Notes: generated by a model not told the origin, from the letters alone. 64,000 bases of DNA from Caballeronia sp031450805 (GCF_031450805.1 NZ_JARTVY010000005.1:186001-250000), one strand, 5' to 3'. Shown: positions 33,543 to 43,347, numbered from the stretch's first letter. Numbers and translations are program-made.

Positions 33543-35084
33543 ATGGATACACGCAGTGCGATCGACATCGATCTCGGCAATCTCACGGTCGAGGCCGTGC
33601 AGGAAGGCTTCCGGAGCGGCAGTTTCACGGCGGAACAACTGGCGCGCGCCTGCTTCGACCGGATCGAGCGCTATAACGGCGCTTACAACGCGCTGATCTT
33701 TCTGAATCCGGCGGCAATCGACGATGCCCGCAGGATCGACGAACGGCGCGCTGCCGGCGAAGCGCTGGGGCCGCTCGCGGGCGTGCCTGTCGTCATCAAG
33801 GACCCGATGGACATGGTCGGCTTTCCGACCACGGCGGGATGGTCGAAGCTCTACAGCAAGACGGGCGGCATCGATCTGATGCCCGAGCGCGATGCGCCGG
33901 TCGTCGCGCGCATGCGGCGCGCGGGCGCGATCCTGCTCGGCAAGACGAACGTTCCGATCCTGAGCCACACGGGCTCTCATGCGAACGATAGCTGGGCCGG
34001 CCCCACCATCAATGTCGCGAAGCCCGACCGCGTGCCGGGCGGCAGCAGCGCGGGAACGGCGTCGGCGGTGGCGTCGGGCATGGCGGTGCTCGGGCTCGCC
34101 GAAGAGACCGGCGGATCGATACAGAACCCCGCATCGGCGCAAGACCTCGTGGGCATCAAGCCGACTATCGGGCTCGTGCCGAATGCGGGCGTCGTGCCGT
34201 TGTCCAGCAATCGCGATGTAGTCGGGCCGATCGCCCGCAACGTGCGGGATGCCGCACTCTGTCTCGACGTGCTCGCCGGCTACACGGGCGAAGATCCGAA
34301 AACGCTCGCGAGCATCGGCCGGCAACCGGATGGCGGCTATGCGGCCGCGCTGGACCGCAACGCGCTGCGGGGCAAACGCATCGGTCTGTACGGTCCCGGA
34401 TGGCGCACGCAGCCGCTTTCCGACGAAGCCGCGAGGCTGTATGAGCGCGTGAAGGGTGAGTTGGTATCGCTCGGCGCGACGCTGATCGACGATCCGTTCC
34501 AGGGCTCGGGCTTCGCCGAATTGCGCAAGCCGACTGCGCCGCTTCACAATTTCGATGCGCGCGGTCTCGAGTCCATTCCCTACGACTTGCAGAAATACCT
34601 GGAGCGGCTCGGCAAGAGCGCCGCTATCAAGAGCTTCGCGGAATTCGCGGAGGCCACGCGGGACGAAGACCCGTTCGCACCGGACGGCGTGCTGAAATAC
34701 ATGCACAGCCTCGCGGATTTCAAGGCCGCACTCGCCAATCCGTCGCTGCCGCCCGAGATGCCCGAATTCGTCGAACTGAAGGCGCGCTATTTGCGCATCT
34801 TCGACAAAGTGTTCGACGAGCAAAGACTCGACGCCCTCGTCTTCCCACAAATGCGATGCGAGCTTCCGCCGCTGCACGGGACCGACATCATTCAGGAGAC
34901 GACGGTGGGGGAGATCAACATCGCGGGTCTGCCGGGCATCGCCGTGCCGGCGGGGTATTACGAGTCGGGTGCGCCGTTCGGGCTTATCTTCGTAGGTCGC
35001 CAGTGGGATGAAGCGGCGCTGCTAGGGCTCGCCTTCGCGTATGAACAGGGCGCGGGCAGGCGAAAGGCGCCGGTGCTCGGATGA
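33543..35084 (+). CDS. Amidase-signature family hydrolase
   Basis: A 513-aa enzyme with the Ser-cisSer-Lys triad: Lys86 (VVIKDPMD), Ser168/169 (PGGSSAG) and nucleophile Ser192 (TGGSIQNPA). The family hydrolyses amides of many kinds, including aryl, indole-acetamide and malonamide types. It is 29 bases downstream of the SDR gene and ends the amide cluster. With FmdA it would widen the amide range. The next gene (gdhB) is convergent, 115 bases away. Confidence 0.9.
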   Translation: MDTRSAIDIDLGNLTVEAVQEGFRSGSFTAEQLARACFDRIERYNGAYNALIFLNPAAIDDARRIDERRAAGEALGPLAGVPVVIKDPMDMVGFPTTAGWSKLYSKTGGIDLMPERDAPVVARMRRAGAILLGKTNVPILSHTGSHANDSWAGPTINVAKPDRVPGGSSAGTASAVASGMAVLGLAEETGGSIQNPASAQDLVGIKPTIGLVPNAGVVPLSSNRDVVGPIARNVRDAALCLDVLAGYTGEDPKTLASIGRQPDGGYAAALDRNALRGKRIGLYGPGWRTQPLSDEAARLYERVKGELVSLGATLIDDPFQGSGFAELRKPTAPLHNFDARGLESIPYDLQKYLERLGKSAAIKSFAEFAEATRDEDPFAPDGVLKYMHSLADFKAALANPSLPPEMPEFVELKARYLRIFDKVFDEQRLDALVFPQMRCELPPLHGTDIIQETTVGEINIAGLPGIAVPAGYYESGAPFGLIFVGRQWDEAALLGLAFAYEQGAGRRKAPVLG

Positions 35085-35199
35085 TGCTCCTTGCGTTAGG
35101 AATCCGGCGCTCCTGAATTCGTCGAAGCGAGACGGCTCCGGGACAGCCTGCGCGGAAAACGGGCGACAGCGACGGCGCGCGCCGCTGTCGCTGAGCAGC

Positions 35200-38100
35200 C
35201 TAGGCGCGTTCCAGCACCGCCATCTCGCGCACCACGACGAGCAGCATCGAAAGACTCGCGACGCCGCTTGCACGCAGTTCCGCGAGCAGGCGCGTATAGC
35301 GATCCAGCGCATCCTGCCGCCGGGCGCGCCAGGTTTCGACGATCACGTCGGCCGCATCGATGCCCCGCGATTCTTCCAGCGCGCTCACCGTCAACGCGCG
35401 CTTGAGACGCGCGAATTCTTCGAGCGCCGCCGCACGCGCCAGCAGATCCCAGTGCGTCGAGATCGGCAGCGCCATTGCGCGTTCGGCTATGCCCCGATAG
35501 TCGAGCAGCGTGCCGATGCCGAAGTACACGCTCGCGACAAGTTCGAGACTGCGCTCGGAGCACGCCGCGACTTCCGCACTGTCGAGCACCGCCGTTGCAA
35601 TCTCGCCGCTTGCAACGCGCGCCGCGATGCTGCTTTCGACGCCCGCTTCCTCCAGTTCACGCCGAAGCCCGTACCAGGCGTCCAGTTGCGCGGCAGGCAG
35701 CAGCGCCGGCAGTTGCGGCATGAGCCGCTGCGCCGCCTCGCGGCAACGCGCGAGCAGGCCCCTCACTTCGTCCGCACTGGCGCCGTTGCGCTTGACTTGC
35801 CGCAGAAACCACAGCGACGTTTGATCGAGCAGGCGCACGACATCGACGAACATGCGGGCCTGCACTTCGTCCGCGACGATATTGTCCAGCGCGTCGATAG
35901 AGCGCCACAGGTCGTCGAGATCGAAGACATCGCGCGACAGCAGCGCGGCGCGCACGATATCGCTCGGGCGCGCATCGGTTTCCTCCATCAGCCGATGCAC
36001 GAACGTGCAGCCCACGCGATTCACCAGCGCATTGGTCAAATGCGTCGCGAGAATCTCGCGCCTGAGCGGATGCCGCTGCATCGCTTCGCCGTAGCGCTGC
36101 TGCAGGGGCTTCGGGAAGTAATCGGGCAGCATGCCGGCGACGAGCGCATCTTCCGGCACATCGGATTCCAGCAGTTCGTCGTAGAGCCACATCTTTCCGT
36201 AGGCGAGCAGCACCGCGCGTTCCGGCGATGTCAGCCCGGACTTCGCCGCCGCGCGCTCAGCGATGTCATCGTCGTTCGGCAAGAACTCGATGCGCCGCTT
36301 GAGCCGCCCCGCGCGTTCCAGATAGCGCATCATGCGCGCTTCCGCATCGAGCGTTTCGGCGACATGGCGCTTCGCAATGGAAAGCGCCTGCGTCTGCGCG
36401 TAGTTGTCCTTCAGCACCAACAGTCCGACTTCATCGGTCATCTCGGCGAGCAATGCATTGCGTTGCTTCCCGGTCATCTCGCCGTCCGCGACCACGAGGC
36501 CGAGCAGAATCTTGATGTTGACCTCGTGATCCGAACAGTCGACGCCCGCCGAGTTATCGATCGCATCCGTGTTGATGCGCCCGCCGTGCTGCGCGAACTC
36601 GATGCGCCCCAGTTGAGTCAGGCCGAGATTGCCGCCTTCCGCGACGACCTTCACGCGCAGTTCCGCGCCGTTGACGCGCACGCCGTCGTTCGTACGATCG
36701 CCGACCTGCTGATGCGTCTCCGCGCTCGACTTCACATACGTGCCGACGCCGCCGTTGTAGAGCAGGTCCGCTTGCGCGAGCAGGATCGCGCGAATCAACT
36801 CGTTCGGCGTCAGCACGGATGCGGCGATGCCCAGCGCCGTCTGCACCTGGGGCGACACCGGAATGGATTTCGCGGTGCGCGGATACACGCCGCCGCCGGC
36901 CGAAACCAGCGAGGCGTCGTAGTCGGCCCAACTGGAGCGCGGCAGCGCGAACAGGCGCGCGCGTTCCTCATAGCTCGTTGCCGCATCGGGCGTCGGATCG
37001 AGGAATACATGCCGATGATCGAACGCCGCGATCAATCGGATATGGCGCGACAGCAGCATGCCATTGCCGAACACGTCGCCGGACATGTCCCCGATGCCAA
37101 CCACGGTGAAGTCGGTGGTCTGCGTATCGAAGTTCATCTCGCGGAAATGGCGCTTCACCGATTCCCACGCCCCGCGCGCTGTGATGCCCATTCTCTTGTG
37201 GTCGTAGCCCACCGACCCGCCGGACGCGAAGGCATCGTCGAGCCAGAAGCCGTATTCGTGCGCGATGGCGTTCGCATAGTCGGAGAACGTGGCCGTGCCT
37301 TTGTCCGCGGCGACCACGAGATACGGATCGTCGGCATCGTGGCGCACCACGTCGGGCGGCGGCACGATGCCATCGGGCGTGCGATTGTCCGTCACGTCGA
37401 GCAGGCCGCGCAGGAACATCTGATAGCACGCGACGCCTTCGGCGAGAAACGCCTCGCGGTCCGTGAGGGGCGGCGGGTTCTTCACGACGAAGCCGCCTTT
37501 CGATCCCACCGGCACGATCACCGTGTTCTTCACCATCTGCGCTTTCATGAGGCCGAGCACTTCGGTGCGGAAATCCTCGCGACGGTCCGACCAGCGCAGT
37601 CCGCCGCGCGCCACGCGTCCGCCGCGCAAATGCACGCCTTCCACGCGAGGCGCGTAGACCCAGATTTCGAACATCGGCCTGGGTTCGGGCAGGCCCGGCA
37701 CTTTCGACGGATCGAGCTTGAACGACACGTAAGGACGCGGCTCGCCGTTCGCATCGCAATGAAAGTGATTCGTACGCACGGTCGCCGTGATGACGCCGAG
37801 GAACTGGCGCAGGATGCGGTCCTCGTCGAGATTCGGCACCTGGTCGAGCGCCGCCTCGATATCCGCGAGCACGGACTCGGCGGCCTTCTCACGATCCTCG
37901 GCAGTCCCGCCGCGCGAAGGATCGAAGCGAACCATGAACAGTTGCAGCAGTTTTCTCGCGATCAGCGGATTACCGATCAGCGCGCGTTCGATATACGCGT
38001 CGCTGAACGTCGAGCCGACCTGACGCAGATACTTCGCATAGGCGCGCAGGATGGTCACGTCGCGCGAGCCGAATTCGGCGCGCAGCACGAGCCGGTTGAA

Positions 38101-40065
38101 GTCGTCGTTCTCGATCTCGCCCGACCACGCGCTGGCGAAGGCGTTTTCGAAGAGCGGCTTCACGCGGTCGATATCGAACTCGACCTCGTCCTGCAATTCG
38201 AGCCCGAAGTCGTGAATCCAGGCGTTCGGCGCGCCGGTCGGCTCGATCAGATACGGACGCTCCTCATCGACGCGCACGCCCAGATGTTCCAGCATCGGCA
38301 GGCTGTGCGACAGCGCGATCGGATCGCCCGCGCGATACACCTTGAAGCGGAACGCGCGCCGCCCGGCTTCGATCGGGCGATACAGACTCATCGACAAGCC
38401 GCCCGGCTGCGTATGCGCGGCCTCGATCAATTCGATGTCGCGCACCGCCGTGCGCGCCGGATAATCCTCGCGATAACCGGCCGGGAAGGAATCCGCGTAG
38501 CGTTGCAGCAGCCGGTTGCCTGCTTCCTCGCCGTGACTGTCGATCAGCGCATCGGCGAGATCGTCCTGCCAGCGGCGCGCCACCTGCACGACGCGCGTTT
38601 CGAGTTCGCGCGTATCGACTTCCGGCATCGTGCCGCGATCCGCGCGCACGACGATATGAATGCGCGCCAGCGGCGACTCGGAGAGCAGCGGCGTGAACTC
38701 GATGCTCTTGCCGTTGAACGCCTCCAGCAGCACTTTGCTGATGCGCCGGCGCAGGTCCGTGTTGAACTTGTCGCGCGGCACGAACACGAGACAGGACACG
38801 AAGCGGTCGAAGCGGTCGCGCCTAACGAACAGGCGCGTGCGCTGATGCTCCTGCAGACGCAGCACGCCGAGCGCGATCTCGAAGAGCACGTCTTCGTCCG
38901 CCTGAAAGAGTTCGTCGCGCGGATATTGCTCCAGCACCGTGATGAGCGACTTCGCCAGGTGGCCTTTTTCTAGGAAGCCCGCGCGCCGCACGATGTTCGC
39001 GCACTTGCGCCGCACGATCGGGATTTCGGAGGTCGGCACGAGATACGCGGTCGACGTGTATAGCCCGAGGAAACGCCGCTCGCCTGTCACCTTCCCGTCC
39101 GGCGACGTGCGCTTCACGCCGACATAGTCGAGATAGCCCGGCCGATGCACCGTTGCACGGGAGTTGGCCTTGGTCAGGAAAAGCGGTGCCGCGCTTTCGA
39201 TGATCGACGCCGCACCCGGAGGCAGCGGCGTCAGGTCGCCGGGCGTCGTCTCACGCAGATTCTCGCGCAGGATGCCCGTTCCCGAACCGGGGACGCCCCG
39301 CAGCGCGAAGCCGCCGTCGTGTTCGACGAGATCGTAATCACGGCTGCCCAGAAAGGTGAAATGGTCCGCGACCATCCATTCGAGGAACGCGCGAGATTCG
39401 ACGCCGTCGGGGGTGGTGTCGCGCGTCTTGAGTTCGCCGATCGCGGCGCGGGCGGCGTCGATCACCTTCGGCCAGTCCTCGACCGCCGCGCGTACATCGC
39501 CCAGCACGCGCGCGATGTTGTCGCGCACTTCGTCGAGGCGTTCCGCGTCGCTGCAACGATCGACTTCGAAATGGATGAACGATTCGAGTTCGGAGTTGCC
39601 ATCGCCCGCTTCGGCGTGGGCTTGCCCGATCCGCTCGATCTCGCCCGCATGCGTGCCCTTGCTCGAACGCCACACGCGGAATACCGGATGAATCGCTGAA
39701 TGAAGCGCGAGGCCCAGGCGATTCAGTTCCATCGTCACGGAATCGACGAGAAACGGCATGTCGTCGTTGACGATTTCCACCACCGTGTGATCCGAATGCC
39801 AGCCGTGCTGCTCGAGATTCGGGTTATAGACGCGCAGCACTTCACGCCCGCGCACGAACTTCTGCGCCGTCTGCCAGTGCGCCATGGCCGCGCCGTAGAG
39901 ATCGGCGACATCACGGCTCGCTATGTCCTCGACATCGACCTGTTCGTAGTAATAGCGCAGCAGCGGCTCGATGACGTGGAAGGCCGGCTCGGGCAATCGC
40001 CCTCGTGCGAAATCCAGAAGATCATTGATGAGGGGTTCGACGCGCGCTTCGTTCCTGACAAGCAT
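35200..40065 (-). CDS. gdhB: NAD-specific glutamate dehydrogenase, 180-kDa class
   Basis: The large NAD-GDH oxidatively deaminates glutamate to 2-oxoglutarate for catabolism. The 1621-aa length is right for this class, which has long regulatory N- and C-terminal parts. The central catalytic core shows KAQMVKNTVIVPVGSKGGF, then VVAADKGTATFSDYANAIA and TDFTVVGIGDMSGDVFGNGM. GGGAGG precedes ATG 40065. It is monocistronic. Ammonia-yielding amide use next door would not need it, so adjacency may be chance. Confidence 0.97.
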   Translation of the reverse strand: MLVRNEARVEPLINDLLDFARGRLPEPAFHVIEPLLRYYYEQVDVEDIASRDVADLYGAAMAHWQTAQKFVRGREVLRVYNPNLEQHGWHSDHTVVEIVNDDMPFLVDSVTMELNRLGLALHSAIHPVFRVWRSSKGTHAGEIERIGQAHAEAGDGNSELESFIHFEVDRCSDAERLDEVRDNIARVLGDVRAAVEDWPKVIDAARAAIGELKTRDTTPDGVESRAFLEWMVADHFTFLGSRDYDLVEHDGGFALRGVPGSGTGILRENLRETTPGDLTPLPPGAASIIESAAPLFLTKANSRATVHRPGYLDYVGVKRTSPDGKVTGERRFLGLYTSTAYLVPTSEIPIVRRKCANIVRRAGFLEKGHLAKSLITVLEQYPRDELFQADEDVLFEIALGVLRLQEHQRTRLFVRRDRFDRFVSCLVFVPRDKFNTDLRRRISKVLLEAFNGKSIEFTPLLSESPLARIHIVVRADRGTMPEVDTRELETRVVQVARRWQDDLADALIDSHGEEAGNRLLQRYADSFPAGYREDYPARTAVRDIELIEAAHTQPGGLSMSLYRPIEAGRRAFRFKVYRAGDPIALSHSLPMLEHLGVRVDEERPYLIEPTGAPNAWIHDFGLELQDEVEFDIDRVKPLFENAFASAWSGEIENDDFNRLVLRAEFGSRDVTILRAYAKYLRQVGSTFSDAYIERALIGNPLIARKLLQLFMVRFDPSRGGTAEDREKAAESVLADIEAALDQVPNLDEDRILRQFLGVITATVRTNHFHCDANGEPRPYVSFKLDPSKVPGLPEPRPMFEIWVYAPRVEGVHLRGGRVARGGLRWSDRREDFRTEVLGLMKAQMVKNTVIVPVGSKGGFVVKNPPPLTDREAFLAEGVACYQMFLRGLLDVTDNRTPDGIVPPPDVVRHDADDPYLVVAADKGTATFSDYANAIAHEYGFWLDDAFASGGSVGYDHKRMGITARGAWESVKRHFREMNFDTQTTDFTVVGIGDMSGDVFGNGMLLSRHIRLIAAFDHRHVFLDPTPDAATSYEERARLFALPRSSWADYDASLVSAGGGVYPRTAKSIPVSPQVQTALGIAASVLTPNELIRAILLAQADLLYNGGVGTYVKSSAETHQQVGDRTNDGVRVNGAELRVKVVAEGGNLGLTQLGRIEFAQHGGRINTDAIDNSAGVDCSDHEVNIKILLGLVVADGEMTGKQRNALLAEMTDEVGLLVLKDNYAQTQALSIAKRHVAETLDAEARMMRYLERAGRLKRRIEFLPNDDDIAERAAAKSGLTSPERAVLLAYGKMWLYDELLESDVPEDALVAGMLPDYFPKPLQQRYGEAMQRHPLRREILATHLTNALVNRVGCTFVHRLMEETDARPSDIVRAALLSRDVFDLDDLWRSIDALDNIVADEVQARMFVDVVRLLDQTSLWFLRQVKRNGASADEVRGLLARCREAAQRLMPQLPALLPAAQLDAWYGLRRELEEAGVESSIAARVASGEIATAVLDSAEVAACSERSLELVASVYFGIGTLLDYRGIAERAMALPISTHWDLLARAAALEEFARLKRALTVSALEESRGIDAADVIVETWRARRQDALDRYTRLLAELRASGVASLSMLLVVVREMAVLERA

Positions 40066-40508
40066 GATGTCCTCCCGAGGCTTGGCGCTTCAATGGGCTG
40101 CTTCCTTCGAGTGCATGCCGATTATGCGCCGCGCGGCGCGTTTGGCCTTGTTCCGGCCATGTGCGCTTGCACAACGCGAGGCCGAGTCACGGGAGCGCGG
40201 CTTATGGGAGTCGTTGCAGGCGAGGGAGTTGACTCGCTCCAAGTTATACGACAGTGGGGCGCATCTGCTTGGGGTCGTTCTAATGTGCTCAACTGTCCTG
40301 GCACGGGCGCGAGTTGCCAAACCTCTGATTTAAGGACCTGCTTCGTAACTGTAAGGAAAATTAAAAGTACTGCATAGACGAAAACTGGATCGGTAATATC
40401 ACACGTCGTTTCGATCCTTGTCAGAACATAGTGAAAAAGAGGAGCGAACCGTTCACCGTATCGCGGCATCCAGGTGCCGATGCAAAACAGAATCTGAGAG
40501 AGATACCA
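40066..40508. other. Intergenic region between gdhB and a small gene
   Basis: About 440 bases hold the leftward promoter of gdhB and the rightward promoter of the 75-aa gene at 40509. The right half (40320-40440) is AT-richer than its surroundings. I see no convincing gene and no clear terminator. Confidence 0.4.
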
Positions 40509-40736
40509 ATGATCATCTATCACGGCGGAGCGGCGTTCGAGCCGAACGTCACGCGTAACGGAAATGCTTTCGTAGCCACAGCGTCGATTCTCGAAGAAGA
40601 CGGCCATTCGACTTCGCTCGGGAAATGGGGCTTTTTCGCGAACGAAGACTGCGCGATGCACTTCGCGATTCGATCGGCGACTGCCTTCATCGAAGGCGAT
40701 GAATTGCCGGTGCCGCCCATCAGGCTGTCGGCTTAA
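40509..40736 (+). CDS. Small unknown protein (75 aa)
   Basis: I do not recognise it with certainty. From ATG 40509 (preceded by GAGAGA) it reads MIIYHGGAAFEPNVTRNGNA and ends ELPVPPIRLSA; it contains ILEEDGHSTSLGKWGFFANED. The codon use is normal for the region and a short family of similar proteins is common in Burkholderia, but no function is known to me. The frame is open upstream to 40431, but that extension lacks a ribosome site. Confidence 0.6.
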   Translation: MIIYHGGAAFEPNVTRNGNAFVATASILEEDGHSTSLGKWGFFANEDCAMHFAIRSATAFIEGDELPVPPIRLSA

Positions 40737-40902
40737 AACGGCGCATTAATCAGTCGCGCTCGTCAGGCGCTGATGCTGTGATGCACGTACGGTAGCTCGC
40801 ATGGCGTCATCTTGCGCCGGCTTGTGCCACGATAAGCGGTCGGACACTGCTACTCGCTCCTCACTGCGCGTCGCTAGCTCCTGTTTGAGTCTAAAACGCC
40901 GG

Positions 40903-40961
40903 ACGGCACGCTTGCGGTCGTGGACGCAGCGCCGCGCTGCGCCGCGTCCACCTCATGCCGT
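40903..40961. terminator. Nested stem-loop between convergent genes
   Basis: An outer ACGGCA/TGCCGT pair (40903-40908, 40956-40961) encloses a perfect 8-bp stem GTGGACGC/GCGTCCAC (40920-40927, 40944-40951). It lies just past the stops of the 75-aa gene and the second hsp20 gene and could terminate both. No long T-run is present. Confidence 0.5.
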
Positions 40962-40972
40962 GCGGCTCGTTC

Positions 40973-41380
40973 TCAGCTTGCAGTGACCTCGATGCGCCGC
41001 GGTTTGGCTTCCTCGCGACGAGGCAGGGTCAAACGAAGCACGCCGTCTTTTAACGACGCATCGATCCTCGACAGATCGAAGTCGTCGCTCACCGTGAAGC
41101 TCCGCGAGAAGCGCGGCGCCCGCACATCGGCATGAATCAGCCGCAGGTTGGGCGGCACGGGCACGACGGACTCGGCGTCGATCGTCAGGCGTCCGTCCTG
41201 AACTTTCACGTCCAGCCGGTCTTTCGAAACCCCGGGCAAGTCAGCCCAAAGGGTGACCGAGTGCGCGTCTTCGATGATGTCCACAGCCGGCATCCGGGGA
41301 TCGCGCCGGCGCTGATCATTCGACTCTTGCGGAGCCACTGCGCTTTGCCCGCGCTCTGTAACTCGTGTCGTATCGCTCAT
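40973..41380 (-). CDS. Small heat-shock protein (Hsp20), second gene of pair
   Basis: A 135-aa alpha-crystallin chaperone that holds unfolding proteins. The domain runs from PAVDIIEDAHSVTLWADLPGV to GVLRLTLPRREEAKPRRIEV, including the conserved Leu-rich strand DGVLRLTLP and the C-terminal PRRIEV (IxI/V-like) tail that mediates oligomer contact. It follows the other Hsp20 gene by 17 bases, so they form an operon, and probably hetero-oligomers. Confidence 0.93.
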   Translation of the reverse strand: MSDTTRVTERGQSAVAPQESNDQRRRDPRMPAVDIIEDAHSVTLWADLPGVSKDRLDVKVQDGRLTIDAESVVPVPPNLRLIHADVRAPRFSRSFTVSDDFDLSRIDASLKDGVLRLTLPRREEAKPRRIEVTAS

Positions 41381-41397
41381 GACATCACCTCATTCGC

Positions 41398-41841
41398 TCA
41401 TGACTGGACGGTGATCGCGCGCGGCTTGGAAACCTCGCGCTTGCTCACGGAAATCAGCAAACAACCGTCGACGTACCGGGCCTGCACCTTGTCGGGATCG
41501 GCCTGCTGCGGCAGTTCGATGGCCCGTCGGAAGGAGCCGCTAAAGCGCTCGTGAGCGTATTCGCGCGTGCCTTCGGGCAACGCGCCATCGCGCGTCACGC
41601 GCTGGCCGGCGATGATGAGCAGACCCTTGTCGACTGACACGTCGAGCTTCGCCGGATCGAGACCGGGCGCAAACGCGACGATCTCGATCGTGTCGTCGGT
41701 CGAACCGATGTTGATTTGCGGGAATGCGTCGAAGCGGCCTGAACGCAGGCTGCTCGGAAGGCCGTCGAACAGACTCGACATCTGCCTTTGCAATCTCTCC
41801 AGCTCGGTAAAGAGATTGGCCCCAGTGAAAGCGTCATTCAT
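41398..41841 (-). CDS. Small heat-shock protein (Hsp20), first gene of pair
   Basis: A 147-aa Hsp20/IbpA-like chaperone: N-terminal FTELERLQRQMSSLFDG, alpha-crystallin domain INIGSTDDTIEIVAFAPGLD to DGCLLISVSKREV, and a C-terminal KPRAITV tail. AGAGGAG precedes ATG 41841; a short hairpin can pair with this ribosome site (41851-41867). A promoter is visible at 41968-41995. Confidence 0.95.
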   Translation of the reverse strand: MNDAFTGANLFTELERLQRQMSSLFDGLPSSLRSGRFDAFPQINIGSTDDTIEIVAFAPGLDPAKLDVSVDKGLLIIAGQRVTRDGALPEGTREYAHERFSGSFRRAIELPQQADPDKVQARYVDGCLLISVSKREVSKPRAITVQS

Positions 41842-41850
41842 CTTTGCTCT

Positions 41851-41867
41851 CCTCTGGCGGCAAGAGG
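41851..41867 (-). promoter_or_regulatory. Possible ribosome-site-masking hairpin (RNA thermometer candidate)
   Basis: In the hsp20 leader CCTCT (complement of 41863-41867) can pair with AGAGG (complement of 41851-41855), which is part of the Shine-Dalgarno sequence, around a 7-nt loop. A 5-bp stem is weak, as expected for a heat-melting switch, but could also be chance. Confidence 0.35.
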
Positions 41868-41967
41868 GAAGCTGTTTTTTGCGCTCCAGCTTAGCTGCCC
41901 CGATGCCGCGGACAAAGTAAGTTGAAACACGCAGCGCGCACTCGTCGCGTCTGCCTTTCTACCGCCT

Positions 41968-41995
41968 AATATAAAAAAACTTTCTAAAAATTCAA
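41968..41995 (-). promoter_or_regulatory. Promoter of the hsp20 pair
   Basis: On the minus strand CCCCTTGAAT supplies a -35 (TTGAAT, 41990-41995) and TATATT (41968-41973) a -10, 16 bases apart. The -35 part resembles the heat-shock sigma-32 CTTGAA element, but the -10 is sigma-70-like. Transcription would start near 41961, leaving a ~120-nt leader. Confidence 0.5.
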
Positions 41996-42090
41996 GGGGC
42001 CGTCTAGCCATTCGACCGGCCATTTATCCACTTGAAAATCGCTTGCCCGACCATACAGTCCCCCGCGACTTTGCTCTCAGGAGACAACTC

Positions 42091-42474
42091 GTGGAATTCG
42101 ATACGGACTGGATTACCCTCGGAAAGCATCGCATCAAGCTGCGCTCGACGAAGGGCTTCCCTAGCGAAATCATGCACCGGGTCGCTGAAGTCACGCGTCT
42201 CGCGGTCGATCACAACATGAGCGCGCGGGCGCGCATCGTCGAGATCGTGTTTCGGCAGGAGAAGGCCTACGACGTCACGATTGGAACCACCATGGCCGAT
42301 GATCGCGTGTGCGCGCCGCAGCTCGAAGCGGCGATCGCGACCGTGATGGGCCTCTTGCCGGATCAGGTGAACCTCTTCGTCGAGGCGGTCACGCAAGAGG
42401 AGGTGGACCTTCACTTCGGCGTCTACGAGCGAATGCTCGCGGAAAAGCTCGGTACCGTGCCGCCGCTGCAGTGA
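42091..42474 (+). CDS. Unknown protein (127 aa)
   Basis: I do not recognise this protein. From GTG 42091 it has an ideal CAGGAG site 7 bases upstream. It is a soluble, mixed alpha/beta protein containing TLGKHRIKLRSTKGFPSEIM, ARARIVEIVFRQEKAYDVTIG and a helical C-terminus with LPDQVNLFVEAVTQEEVDLH. The frame is also open back to ATG 42043, with no ribosome site. It is divergent from the hsp20 pair. Confidence 0.6.
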   Translation: MEFDTDWITLGKHRIKLRSTKGFPSEIMHRVAEVTRLAVDHNMSARARIVEIVFRQEKAYDVTIGTTMADDRVCAPQLEAAIATVMGLLPDQVNLFVEAVTQEEVDLHFGVYERMLAEKLGTVPPLQ

Positions 42475-43048
42475 CGGGCGGCTGGGCGAGGCGAGGGATG
42501 AAACCGGTCGCTCCTCGCGCGGCGATGAACGCGATCTTTGCCTGCCGGGTCAGGCCATCGTCGTATCGGCTCGTCTTGAAGCGTTAGCCTGGACACCGGC
42601 TGTACAACAGCCGCAGCGTGGCGGCCCGGACGCCGTTTGTCACGTGCGCGCGCCGTCGTCCATCGTTCGCGCACGCTCCCAATTTGCCCCGGAGAAAGTA
42701 AGGCTGTCGTATTTATGCGTCGGTCGCTAATACCGATTCAGTAATCCTTGCTTCTTTTTGCGTCAGAAGTCGCGCCGTCGTTACGTATTGCTTTCCTGCC
42801 GACATCGGCTATAGGCGAGTAAAAGAGGGCGCAAAAACCCGGTATTACCGTCTATCTTCTTTGGAAAATGCGCCGTAAAAGAAAGAAGACTCTTCTCTCG
42901 TCAACGATTGCGCACGCTCGTTCAGACCATAGCAAACGTTGCGCGCTGTAACTAAATGTTGCAAAACGCTGTGCTTAGTCAGACAATTCATTCGCGCCTT
43001 GACTGACAGCGCGATGAGCAAGTCGAACTTACTTACTGGTCTGCCGCC
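42475..43048. other. Long intergenic region upstream of flhDC
   Basis: About 570 bases without a convincing gene. From 42700 the sequence becomes AT-richer (many TTT/AAA stretches to 43030), as expected for the multi-input promoter region of flhDC. I could not assign single promoter elements. No clear Shine-Dalgarno site precedes flhD. Confidence 0.45.
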
Positions 43049-43345
43049 ATGAACGCCACCTCCGATCTGAGTGCTATCCGCGAATTGAACATGTCGTACT
43101 TGATGCTCGCACAGCGCGTTCTCGCGTCGGACCGGGAGGCGGCGCAGTCGCATCTCGGCCTCTCGGCGGAAATGGCGGACGCACTGTTGAAGCTGTCGCC
43201 TGGTCAGGCCGAGAAGCTGGCGTCGTCGTCGCAAGTGCTCTGCTTCTTTCGCATGAGCACCGATGCGATGCTGGCTGGCCTCGCCGGTCGCAGCAACGAG
43301 GCGCGCGCAACGGCTCCTTCTAACGACGTCCTGCTGGCGGCCTGA
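43049..43345 (+). CDS. flhD: Flagellar master regulator subunit FlhD
   Basis: FlhD pairs with FlhC to form the FlhD4C2 activator of flagellar class II genes. The 98-aa protein has the all-helical fold: IRELNMSYLMLAQRVLASDR, AQSHLGLSAEMADALLKLSP, then a HTH-like region and VLCFFRMSTDAMLAGLA. flhC follows after two bases. No other flagellar gene is in the window, so this is a detached regulator locus. Confidence 0.93.
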   Translation: MNATSDLSAIRELNMSYLMLAQRVLASDREAAQSHLGLSAEMADALLKLSPGQAEKLASSSQVLCFFRMSTDAMLAGLAGRSNEARATAPSNDVLLAA

Positions 43346-43347
43346 CC

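Noticed and set aside
31389..33552. Long antisense open frames opposite amiC, amiR and the SDR gene
   Set aside because: Low-complexity Arg/His-rich translations, no ribosome sites, and all overlap well-supported genes.
35041..38973. A 1310-codon open frame on the plus strand opposite gdhB
   Set aside because: It mirrors codon bias of the 1621-aa gdhB on the other strand; its product is Arg/His-rich with no domain. Treated as a shadow.
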